The notes under the pieces: generated by a model
What the model saw: the letters and a program-made list of their open reading frames with translations, nothing else
The model's database searches: none
What the model was told of the DNA's origin: nothing
Part shown: in pieces, positions 16,900 to 24,738 of the stretch
Numbering within the stretch: position 1 is the stretch's first letter
Layout of the letters: the number at the start of each line of letters is the position of its first letter
Position numbers and translations under genes: made by a program
Assembly: GCA_028278625.1 (NCBI GenBank)
Contig: JANQDY010000064.1
Location: forward strand, 1 to 37,101
DNA length: 37,101 nt
Source of the DNA: Thermodesulfobacteriota bacterium
GTDB taxonomy: Bacteria > Desulfobacterota > DSM-4660 > Desulfatiglandales > Desulfatiglandaceae
Direction of reading: 5' to 3'

Positions 16900-18141
16900 T
16901 CAAACACATCCCGCGGGCAATTGGAGGATTTTGTCGGCAACCAATTCCACCTGATCGCTGTTATTGATCAGAATCCCCAAAGGGAGTCCGTTTTCGCGGA
17001 CGAAACGCTTGATGGTCTGTAACTGCCGCTGTTTCACCGCACGGCCCAGTTTGATTTCAACGGGCAGGGTACCGAAAGGACCCTCCAGAATCAGATCAAT
17101 CTCGGCGCCGTTTCTGGTCCTGAAGTAGTAATAGTTCCAGTTTACAACAGGTGTTGCCTGTAATCCTTTGATGATTTCCTCGCATATAAAGGCCTCAAAC
17201 CCCGCGCCCACATTCGGATAATTGAGCAATTGATCACGGTTGCCGATTCCTTGTAAGAAGTGCGCCAACCCGCTGTCTCGAAAACTGCCTTTGGGCATTT
17301 TTACCACCGATTTGCTTGCGCTCTTCTCATAACTGGGAATATTTCGCCAGATATAACTTCCCTCGACAATTTCCAGATAATCCCGGACCGACTTCTCGGA
17401 AATATCCAGAGATCTTCCCCCCTGTGAACGGTTGACGATCGTTCCGCTGAGGGCGGACAACATGGATACAAATCGCTGGTATTTGATCACGTTCAACCTG
17501 GGAAAAAGCATTCTAATGTCTCTTTGTATATAAGTTTGAATGTAGTTTTCCATCCAGAGGTTAAAAAAGCGATTGTCATCCGGCAATAGGGGTTCGGGGT
17601 ATCCGCCCTTTAAGAAAGCATCCATTAACTGATCGTGGGATAGGGCGGGCCGAAGCCCCTTCAAAAAATCGATGTTTTTTGAACCCAGTTTTTCATTGAA
17701 AATCCCATAGAAAGGCGACAGGCTCAGGGAATGGCGTTCATTGGCTTTGAAAGTCCCGAGTTCAATAAGCCCCACCCTTCCCGCCAGACTTTCGGAAACG
17801 CCCCTGATGAGCTCCGGAGAACTGGAGCCGGTCAGTAGAAAACGGTTTTTTCGCTTTCTGTCCCTGTCAATGACGCCTCGCAATTCTTTAAAAAGATCGG
17901 GAAATCGCTGGGCCTCGTCGAGTATCACAGCACCCGAATGCTCCTTAATGAAAAAGTCGAAATCGCCGGCTACCCGTTCGAAGTCCTTGGCGCGTTCAAG
18001 ATCAAAGTACCGCCAGTCCGGTCTCAATCGTCTTGCCAGGGTGGTTTTTCCACATTGCCGAACCCCCAGGATGATGACGACCGGAAAAAAGCCGAGCAAC
18101 GCATCTGCTTTTGTTTCCAAATTGCGCTTTTGATAAGCCAT
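16900..18141 (-). CDS. AAA_14 / DUF4143 ATPase
   Basis: 413 residues. An N-terminal AAA_14 domain has Walker A GVRQCGKTT (about residues 26-34), Walker B AVILDEAQRFPDLF, and sensor FLLTGSSSPEL. The C-terminal DUF4143 region has YIQRDIRMLFPRL, a helix-turn-helix-like stretch DISEKSVRDYLEIVEGSYI, and a restriction-nuclease-like strand GAEIDLILEGPFGTLPVEIK with the D-x(n)-E-x-K pattern. Such ATPases are common, often horizontally spread, and of uncertain role. The ATG at 18141 has no Shine-Dalgarno but lies only six bases after a good -10, so the mRNA may be leaderless. The C-terminal LQLPAGCV may have been altered by the scar at 16804-16899. Confidence 0.87.
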   Translation of the reverse strand: MAYQKRNLETKADALLGFFPVVIILGVRQCGKTTLARRLRPDWRYFDLERAKDFERVAGDFDFFIKEHSGAVILDEAQRFPDLFKELRGVIDRDRKRKNRFLLTGSSSPELIRGVSESLAGRVGLIELGTFKANERHSLSLSPFYGIFNEKLGSKNIDFLKGLRPALSHDQLMDAFLKGGYPEPLLPDDNRFFNLWMENYIQTYIQRDIRMLFPRLNVIKYQRFVSMLSALSGTIVNRSQGGRSLDISEKSVRDYLEIVEGSYIWRNIPSYEKSASKSVVKMPKGSFRDSGLAHFLQGIGNRDQLLNYPNVGAGFEAFICEEIIKGLQATPVVNWNYYYFRTRNGAEIDLILEGPFGTLPVEIKLGRAVKQRQLQTIKRFVRENGLPLGILINNSDQVELVADKILQLPAGCV

Positions 18142-18176
18142 ATTCGTATTCTACGTACGAAATTTACTGACGTCAA
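18142..18176 (-). promoter_or_regulatory. Promoter with overlapping inverted repeat; possible leaderless start
   Basis: Reading the minus strand: TTGACG (18176-18171), 17-base spacer, TAGAAT (18153-18148), then six bases to the ATG of the ATPase gene. A six-base inverted repeat TTCGTA (18143-18148) / TACGAA (18156-18161) covers the -10 end and spacer and would suit a repressor site. Promoter spacing is seen directly; the operator role is inference. Confidence 0.5.
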
Positions 18177-18227
18177 GCGCTTTGTATCATCAGGCTCCCA
18201 CTTCAAAAAAAGACGCAACAGCCAGGC

Positions 18228-18782
18228 CTATTCACCAGCATCAGATCCGGCGTCAAAGACTTTGAGGTTGTTTTCCCTGAAACGGTCGGGGCTCACATCT
18301 ATGATGGTCTGCCGCAGATCTTCCCGACTAAAGGGTTCTGTTTCCCTGGCCGCATAGAACCCCATGAGGGCCAGGTTGGTGGACATGGGATTGCCCAGGG
18401 CCATGGCGGTTTTCTGGGCCGGGAATGGATACCACGAGATCCCCTGTTCTTCAATATAGGATTGAACCGACTCCCTAGGAGACTCATCCTTATCCCCATT
18501 GACATATATCTTTCCCCCCGGCGCCAGAAAGGGGAGATTCCGGTAGGCTTCGTTTTCTTCCAAAGCCAGCAGGAATCTTGCGGTCTTCTCCCTTACCAGA
18601 CTGCTGGCAGCCTTTCCCAGCTTGAGATGGGAAATCACCGAACCGCCCCTTTGTGCCATCCCGTGTGTCTCCGCGCCAAGGGTGGGCATTCCCTTGTTCA
18701 AGGCGGCGCGGGCAAAAATCTTGGTCATGAAAAGGATTCCCTGTCCCCCCAGACCACAGAATATCATATTGATGTTTTCCAT
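18228..18782 (-). CDS. iorB: Indolepyruvate:ferredoxin oxidoreductase, beta subunit
   Basis: 184 residues, family-typical gamma-type 2-oxoacid oxidoreductase subunit: FCGLGGQGILFMTKIFARAAL at the N-terminus, AETHGMAQRGGSVISHL (the RGG CoA-site motif) and NPMSTNLALMG. With IorA it oxidatively decarboxylates aryl pyruvates to aryl-acetyl-CoA with ferredoxin as acceptor. GAGGGAG precedes the ATG. It is the last gene of the long minus-strand cluster, 68 bases after iorA. No clear terminator stem was found downstream, only a run of seven T. Confidence 0.92.
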   Translation of the reverse strand: MENINMIFCGLGGQGILFMTKIFARAALNKGMPTLGAETHGMAQRGGSVISHLKLGKAASSLVREKTARFLLALEENEAYRNLPFLAPGGKIYVNGDKDESPRESVQSYIEEQGISWYPFPAQKTAMALGNPMSTNLALMGFYAARETEPFSREDLRQTIIDVSPDRFRENNLKVFDAGSDAGE

Positions 18783-18850
18783 TATTTCCGCTCCCTCAAT
18801 TTCAAAGGTGGAAGATTATTCGCCTCCACACCGAATGCATTCCGCAATCA

Positions 18851-20713
18851 TCATCTTGCACTTTTTACAATGGCGCCTTTAGGGCAGATCTCCAGACACA
18901 CGCCGCACTGAGCGCAAAGGGCCTGGTTGATATCCGTGCGGCCCAGTGTTTCATCATGAAAAAGGGCAGGACATTCAAAACGGTCCATGCAGAAATTGCA
19001 TTCAACGCAGTCGTCGGTGATTTCCACCGGAATCCGCTCGGGAACCGCTTCCGAACGATAGGCAATGACACAGGGGTGCCGGGCGATAATGACGGCGATG
19101 CCGCCGTCCGGGGCTTCTGTATATTCGGCAGCGCGCTTCATCAGAGCCTTCATGGCCTTGATGTCATAGGGGTCCACCTCTTCGATAAAATCAATGCCGC
19201 ATCCCTTGACCACCCTTTCAAGGGAAATGACGTTTCCTTTTGTGCCGTCCGCGCGAATGCCGGTTCCGGGAGTCGGCTGCATACCGGTCATGGCCGTTGT
19301 GAGGTTATCCAGGATGAAAAGGATAAATCGGGCATCATTGTACACGGCATTCAGAAGCCCCGCCGTGCCGGAATGGTAGAAAGTGGAATCGCCGATGGTG
19401 GCTACGATGGGTTGCTCTATCCCATCCTGTTTGTGTGCATGGTAGAACCCGGATGCCATGGTGATTGCGGCCCCCATGTCCAGTACCGTGTCCACGGCAC
19501 CCAGATTGAGACCGAGGGTGTAGCAACCGATATCGGAGGTAAAGATCGCCTTGGGCCGCGTCTTGCGGATGGTGAAAAAACTGGCCCGGTGAGGACACCC
19601 CGGACAGAGAGTCGGTTTTCGAATGGGGAGTTCCAGCCCCTGTACCAGTTGGCGTACGTTATCGCCCGTTCCCTCTCTGAGGGGTTCAAGATTCAGTTCT
19701 TTGAAAATACCATCCAGGGCCCGGAAGATGACTTCAGGGAGGAGTTCTCCCTGGGAAGGGACATGCCCCGAAATTCGCCCGAGCACCTTTTCCCGGTCCC
19801 CCAGCAGGTATTCGATAAGGGTGTCGGTCTCTTCAAGCACCAGCACTTTCTCGCAGGCTCCCATGAATTCGTCGGTCAGACTTTTGGGAAGGGGGTAGGG
19901 GCCCCCCAGTTTCAAAAGCGGAATATCGGTTCGGTTCTCATCGGCCAGAATGTCGGTGATGGCGGCAAATGGTACGCCTCCCGCAATGATCCCTAAAGGG
20001 TAGCGCTTCCCGGGCTTCAGGTTATGGAAATTGATATCCGAAAGGGTGGAAAACCGCTCGCCGATGGCCGCAAGCTTCCGGTTCAGTTCCCCGTGAAGGA
20101 TAAACCGAAAACGAGGGGTTGCGGCCCAGCGGCCCGGATCCTTTTCAAATGAGGCTTTTTGGAGATTGCTGTCCAGTCCGTCCCAGGAAAGGTTCTGCCG
20201 GGCATGGCAGACCCTGATGCCGGGCCTCAGGATGAAAGGAATGCGAAACTCTTCCGAGAGGTCCATGGCAAGGCGCGCCATGCGTCTCGCCTCATCGGGC
20301 GTGGCCGGGTCCAGAACAGGGACTTTCGCCAGTCTGGCCATGAACCTGGTGTCCTGTTCCGTTTGAGAAGAATGGGGCCCAGGATCATCACAGCTGATAA
20401 TGACCAGTCCCCCCACGGTTCCCGTGTAAACGGCACTCATGAGGGTATCGGCAGCCACATTGAGCCCCACCTGCTTCATGCAGCAGGCAGACCGCTTTCC
20501 GGAGATGGCGGCGGCAAAGGCGTTGTCCAGCGCCACTTTCTCATTGGTGGACCATTCCACATAGGTGTTCAGTCCCTGGGATTTCACCAGACGGATCGCT
20601 TCAGGCAGGATCTCCGAACTGGGAGTTCCCGGATACGATGTCATCACCTGACATCCGGCTTCAATCAAGCCCAGGGCAATGGCGCCGTTTCCTAAAAAAA
20701 TTTCCTCATTCAT
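18851..20713 (-). CDS. iorA: Indolepyruvate:ferredoxin oxidoreductase, alpha subunit
   Basis: 620 residues, full length. The N-terminal pyrimidine-type domain is marked by GNGAIALGLIEAGCQVMTSYPGTPSSEI; the thiamine diphosphate site by GDSTFYHSGTAGLLNAVYN and DNLTTAMTGMQPTPG. Two C-terminal 4Fe-4S clusters use Cys572/575/581 with CP and Cys600/603/606/610 (CAQCGVCLEICP). The enzyme converts indolepyruvate, phenylpyruvate or hydroxyphenylpyruvate from aromatic amino acids to the aryl-acetyl-CoA. A close alternative is arylacetyl-CoA synthesis in reverse or a phenylglyoxylate-type oxidoreductase, but the two-subunit layout is IorAB. AAGGAGT supports the ATG at 20713. Next to the CoA ligase and Mo-hydroxylase genes it suggests a feed of indoleacetyl-CoA into the cluster's pathway. 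Confidence 0.93.
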   Translation of the reverse strand: MNEEIFLGNGAIALGLIEAGCQVMTSYPGTPSSEILPEAIRLVKSQGLNTYVEWSTNEKVALDNAFAAAISGKRSACCMKQVGLNVAADTLMSAVYTGTVGGLVIISCDDPGPHSSQTEQDTRFMARLAKVPVLDPATPDEARRMARLAMDLSEEFRIPFILRPGIRVCHARQNLSWDGLDSNLQKASFEKDPGRWAATPRFRFILHGELNRKLAAIGERFSTLSDINFHNLKPGKRYPLGIIAGGVPFAAITDILADENRTDIPLLKLGGPYPLPKSLTDEFMGACEKVLVLEETDTLIEYLLGDREKVLGRISGHVPSQGELLPEVIFRALDGIFKELNLEPLREGTGDNVRQLVQGLELPIRKPTLCPGCPHRASFFTIRKTRPKAIFTSDIGCYTLGLNLGAVDTVLDMGAAITMASGFYHAHKQDGIEQPIVATIGDSTFYHSGTAGLLNAVYNDARFILFILDNLTTAMTGMQPTPGTGIRADGTKGNVISLERVVKGCGIDFIEEVDPYDIKAMKALMKRAAEYTEAPDGGIAVIIARHPCVIAYRSEAVPERIPVEITDDCVECNFCMDRFECPALFHDETLGRTDINQALCAQCGVCLEICPKGAIVKSAR

Positions 20714-20793
20714 GTTGACTCCTTATTCTCTTTGGTCCATGTGATTTCAACCGATCCGATTACAAACCGCCGTCCTTTCCTCTGATCGAAGAA

Positions 20794-22521
20794 TCAGCGA
20801 GCACCGATCATTTCACGACGCTTTCGCGCGGTGGCCTCTTCATCGGCGAGCCCCGTTTCCGGGTCAATCATCACGCCGTAACTCCTTTCCGCCGCATCCA
20901 GACTCACATATCCTTCCCGAACATCCGTCTCTACCCTTTTCACCTGGCGCTCAAGGGGATCGCCGTAGCCGCCCCCGCCCGCTGCATCGATGGTGATCAC
21001 ATCGCCCGGTTTCAACTGGCTGAGGCCGTAAGGGTTGCCGGAAGCACCGTTGATGAGAAAGGCGGCTTTGGCTCCCTCGCCGCCGCCGAAAAGACCTTCC
21101 GGCGGGTATTGATGGCGGCCGGACTGAATCCCCAGGTTCACCGGTTCAAGCGGTGCATAGGCATCGTCAGGAATTCTAATGACGCTCCGCCGTCCCAATC
21201 CTCCTTTCATGACGCCGATGCCCCCCGAATCGGTCAACAACTCCCGTTTTTCAACAATGAGCGGCGTATCGCTTTCCAGTATCTCCACAGGGGTGTTGGC
21301 ACCGTTTGCCGGAAATATGTAGACATAATTGCCGTCTGACCGGGCACTGGCCCCCATGCCGCCCCCCCTGATCCGCACCGAATGCCAGGGTCGGCCGTCT
21401 CCGTGATGGCCGTAGAGGACATTCATGTTGGCGGGCGTTCCGCCGCTCCCCGCAATCACCCGATCCGGCAGAACATGGGCCATGGCCCGGTAAATGATCT
21501 CCGTTATGAAATGCCCGATCTGCATGCGGGCGGCCACCGCGGCGGGAAATCTGCAGTTCACGACACTCCCTGAAGGCGCCTCCATGGCAATGGGGGCGGT
21601 GCACCCGTCGTTGTTGGGAATATCCGGATCAAACATGCTTTTCATGGCCATGAACACGTAGGCATAGGTGAAATTAAAGACCACATTCCCCCCCCAATCC
21701 ACCTGGGAAGAGGACCCGTCCAGATCCACCCTGATATCACTCTCCTTGACATGGACGGCCGCCTTGATGACCAGGTCATCCTTTCCTTCCATCTGCTCAA
21801 TGACCCCTTCAGCCCTGTAGACACCGTCAGGAACCTTCAGAATGGCTTCCCGCATGCTCTTTTCGGTGCGGCGGATGATTTCGTCCGCCAGGTCATCCAG
21901 GCCGTCCAACCGGTATTCGTCCAACATTTGGGTGATCTTCTCCGCGCAGACATGGTTGGCGGCAATCTGGCTTCTGATATCACCGATCACTTCGTCCGGG
22001 GTCCGAACGTTCCACTTGATCATTTCCACGACGGATTCGTTGATCCGGTCAGCGTTGTAGAGCTTCACCAGGGGAATGAAGAGCCCGTCCTCGTAGACAT
22101 CGTGGTTGTCCGAGGAAACCCGGCCGCCGATGTCTGAATGGTGAAACACACAGGCCGTAAAGGCCGTCAGTTTACCTTTATGAAAAATGGGGCTCAGCAC
22201 ACAGACGTCGTTTAAATGGCCGGCCAGGGCCCATGGGTCGTTGGTGATAAAGACATCTCCCGGATGAAGGCTTTCTTCGGGCATCCGGTTCACCAGTTTC
22301 TTGATCCCCAGGGCCATGGCGCCGGACTGACCGGGCGTGGCAAAGGATCCCTGGGCCAGTTCGCGCCCTTTCCGATCCGTAAACATACAGGTATAGTCGT
22401 GGGCGTCTCTCAGAAGACTTGAAAAGGCGGTTCGAGACACGGCACTGTCCGCTTCATCAACGATAGAAATCAATCGCCGCCAGAGTATTTCGATGGTAAT
22501 GGGATCAAAGCGTTGACCCAT
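20794..22521 (-). CDS. Hydantoinase B / oxoprolinase-type subunit
   Basis: 575 residues, full length HyuB family (MGQRFDPITIEILWRRLISIVDEA; GDVFITNDPWALAGHLNDV; FHHSDIGGRVSSDNHDVYEDGL is the conserved His/Asp-rich segment; C-terminal GDVITIDAAGGGGYGDPLER). It pairs with the A subunit upstream, as in ATP-dependent 5-oxoprolinase, N-methylhydantoinase, acetone or acetophenone carboxylases. In a cluster with a Mo-hydroxylase and a B12 mutase, the closest known parallel is the lactam-opening step of anaerobic indoleacetate breakdown; that role is inference. AGGAGG precedes the ATG. Confidence 0.9.
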   Translation of the reverse strand: MGQRFDPITIEILWRRLISIVDEADSAVSRTAFSSLLRDAHDYTCMFTDRKGRELAQGSFATPGQSGAMALGIKKLVNRMPEESLHPGDVFITNDPWALAGHLNDVCVLSPIFHKGKLTAFTACVFHHSDIGGRVSSDNHDVYEDGLFIPLVKLYNADRINESVVEMIKWNVRTPDEVIGDIRSQIAANHVCAEKITQMLDEYRLDGLDDLADEIIRRTEKSMREAILKVPDGVYRAEGVIEQMEGKDDLVIKAAVHVKESDIRVDLDGSSSQVDWGGNVVFNFTYAYVFMAMKSMFDPDIPNNDGCTAPIAMEAPSGSVVNCRFPAAVAARMQIGHFITEIIYRAMAHVLPDRVIAGSGGTPANMNVLYGHHGDGRPWHSVRIRGGGMGASARSDGNYVYIFPANGANTPVEILESDTPLIVEKRELLTDSGGIGVMKGGLGRRSVIRIPDDAYAPLEPVNLGIQSGRHQYPPEGLFGGGEGAKAAFLINGASGNPYGLSQLKPGDVITIDAAGGGGYGDPLERQVKRVETDVREGYVSLDAAERSYGVMIDPETGLADEEATARKRREMIGAR

Positions 22522-22576
22522 GATTTCCTCCTATTATTAAGGGGGCAGTTATCAGGGGGCAGGGGGGCTGCACCCT

Positions 22577-24664
22577 TTAATCAAATTCAATCCACAGGAA
22601 GCCGTAACGATCAACGGACACGCTTGCATCCTCTCCCACAATCACGGTGGACTCCCGCTCTTCAATGATGGCAGGCCCTCTAAATTTTGCGTCCCGGCTC
22701 AGTTTGTAACGGTCATACACGGTGTGGGGGACAAAATCCCTCGCAATCCCTGAATAGGCCTGCCGCTCACCTTTGATGGCATCTTCGAGGGTGAATCCCT
22801 CGTCTTTCAGTTCGGGCAGTTTCAGCAGCCGTTCCGGAAGGCTGGCGCGGACCTTGAAATTGATGAATTCCACCGCCGAATCGGGATAGGTCCGTCCGTA
22901 CAATTTTTCGTAGACCCGGTCAAACCGCCGGCGGATCTCCTTTGGATCAACGCGGGCAAAATCCCCTTCCGGAACGGCAATATTGGTTTCAGATCCCTGG
23001 CCCACGAATCGTACATCCACCGAGCGCTCAAATCGAATCCCTTCACCGCCCTTTCGGGTTTCCAGGGTTTTCAAACCTTCGGTCTCCATTTCGGAAAAAA
23101 TCGTCTCGATTTCCGAAAAATCCGCCTCCATGAGGGGGCTCTTGTGGCTGCGCACCAGGTCAAAGGCCCTGGGAGCGGTAAAAAACCCGAGAGCTGACCC
23201 CACGCCGGCATTGGGCGGCACGATCAATCTTTTGGCCCCCAGTTTTTTGGTTAAGCCGTAAGCGTGAACAGGACCGGCCCCGCCAAAGGCGATAACCGTT
23301 ACCAGTTTGGGATTGCCCCCCTTTTCGGCGATATGGGTCTTGGCGGCACCGGCCATGGTTTCATTGATGAGGTCATGGATGCCCCAGACCGCCTGCACCG
23401 GGGAAACATTCAGAGGTTCCGCAATGGCGCTTTCAATCCCTTTCATGGCGGCATCCTTGTCAAGTTTCATCTCGCCGCCCAGAAAATAGTCGGCATCCAG
23501 GTATCCCAGCGCCAGGTCCGCGTCAGTGACGCAGGGAGACGTTCCACCGCGGCCGTAGCAGATAGGTCCCGGTTCGGCGCTGGAGCTTTCAGGCCCCACC
23601 TGTAGGGTTCCCAGCCGGCTCACCTGGGCGATACTGCCGCCCCCGGCACCGATTTCCATGAGATCCACCACCGGCACCTGTATGGTCAGCCCGCTCCCCT
23701 TCATGAACCGCTGAACCCTACCCACCTCAAAGGTGGGGACCACACTGGCCACCCCTCCCTGGATCAGGCACGATTTGGCGGTGGTCCCCCCCATGTCAAA
23801 GCAGAATATCTCCGGAATATCAAAGAGCTTCCCATAATACTGGCCCGATATGACCGCGGCCGTCGGACCCGATTCGATGATCCTGACCGGAAACTCCGCC
23901 GCCGTTTTGATGGAGGTAATACCGCCGCTGGATAGCATGATAAAAAGCTTCCCCGTTGACCCCAGCTTTTCCAGTCGCCCTGCCAGTTTCACCAGGTATT
24001 TGCCGGTCAACGGTTTCACATAGGCGTTGGTGACCGTGGTGCTGGTCCGTTCATATTCCCTGATCTGGGGCAGTACCTCATAGGAGATGCACACGGAAAC
24101 GTCCGGTGCCTCTTCCAGAACAATCTCTTTGATTTTCTGCTCATGGGCCGGGTTTTCAAAGGAATTGAGAAGGCAAACGGCGATCGATTCCACACCCATT
24201 TTCAAAAGCTCACGCACAACGCGTCGCCCCTCATCTTCGTCCAGTGGCGTAAGTACGGTTCCGTCGCTTCGGACCCGTTCAGTCACTTCCAACCGAAAAT
24301 TCCTCGGAATCAGAGGCTTTGGAAATTCCGCGAACACATCGTAGGGGGCATAGCGGATCTCGCGACCCAGTTCAAGCACATCCCTGAACCCTTTGGTGGT
24401 GATCAGAGCGGTTCTGGCGCCCTTTCGCTCGATGATGGAATTTATGACCAGGGTGGTACCGTGAATCACCTCATCAAGGCTTCCCACAAAACCGGGAACC
24501 ATTTTTTCCAGTTGGTGGATACCGTATTCCACCGCATCGGACGGATCACTGGGGGTGGTCAGGCATTTGTTGATGGTCAGCTCCCCCGTCCGGTCGTTGA
24601 GCAGGACAAAATCAGTAAACGTTCCGCCGATATCGCATCCCAATCGGTAAATTCTATCTGACAT
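22577..24664 (-). CDS. Hydantoinase A / oxoprolinase-type subunit (ATP-binding)
   Basis: 695 residues, full length HyuA. An actin/ASKHA-type nucleotide fold is shown by GCDIGGTFTDFVLL at residues 9-22, HGTTLVINSI, ESGPTAAVISG, CFDMGGTTAKSCLI and the glycine-rich EIGAGGGSIA; late IAFGGAGPVHAYGL completes the pattern. It would hydrolyse ATP to activate a cyclic amide or ketone for opening or carboxylation with the B subunit. No zinc-finger gamma subunit of the acetone carboxylase type is nearby, which favours a hydantoinase/oxoprolinase-like reaction. TAGGAGA supports the ATG at 24664. The gap to hyuB is 55 bases and contains a G-rich stretch. Confidence 0.92.
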   Translation of the reverse strand: MSDRIYRLGCDIGGTFTDFVLLNDRTGELTINKCLTTPSDPSDAVEYGIHQLEKMVPGFVGSLDEVIHGTTLVINSIIERKGARTALITTKGFRDVLELGREIRYAPYDVFAEFPKPLIPRNFRLEVTERVRSDGTVLTPLDEDEGRRVVRELLKMGVESIAVCLLNSFENPAHEQKIKEIVLEEAPDVSVCISYEVLPQIREYERTSTTVTNAYVKPLTGKYLVKLAGRLEKLGSTGKLFIMLSSGGITSIKTAAEFPVRIIESGPTAAVISGQYYGKLFDIPEIFCFDMGGTTAKSCLIQGGVASVVPTFEVGRVQRFMKGSGLTIQVPVVDLMEIGAGGGSIAQVSRLGTLQVGPESSSAEPGPICYGRGGTSPCVTDADLALGYLDADYFLGGEMKLDKDAAMKGIESAIAEPLNVSPVQAVWGIHDLINETMAGAAKTHIAEKGGNPKLVTVIAFGGAGPVHAYGLTKKLGAKRLIVPPNAGVGSALGFFTAPRAFDLVRSHKSPLMEADFSEIETIFSEMETEGLKTLETRKGGEGIRFERSVDVRFVGQGSETNIAVPEGDFARVDPKEIRRRFDRVYEKLYGRTYPDSAVEFINFKVRASLPERLLKLPELKDEGFTLEDAIKGERQAYSGIARDFVPHTVYDRYKLSRDAKFRGPAIIEERESTVIVGEDASVSVDRYGFLWIEFD

Positions 24665-24677
24665 GGATGTCTCCTAA

Positions 24678-24738
24678 CAAAGGGCAACCACGGGGGGATG
24701 CCCCCATTTTTCAAAGGGCAACCACGGGGGGATGCCCC
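24678..24738. repeat. Two direct copies of a 27-base GC-rich intergenic repeat
   Basis: The 27 bases at 24678-24704 recur exactly at 24712-24738, a 34-base period. Each unit begins CAAAGGGCAACCAC and ends GGATGCCCC, and GGGCA/TGCCC can pair as a short stem, so a transcript would carry two tandem hairpins between the Mo-subunit gene and hyuA. It looks like a dispersed REP-type element common in deltaproteobacterial spacers; the second copy runs into the TAG stop of the Mo-subunit gene. Confidence 0.85.

Noticed and set aside
18190..18227. Intrinsic terminator after iorB
   Set aside because: A run of seven T exists on the transcribed strand but no stable stem precedes it.
18956..19996. Plus-strand frame of 346 codons
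   Set aside because: Antisense to iorA, which has intact TPP and Fe-S motifs.
20794..24664. Acetone/acetophenone carboxylase operon
   Set aside because: HyuA/HyuB are related, but no gamma subunit or carboxylase-specific partner is nearby and the Mo hydroxylase and mutase fit a lactam-opening role better.
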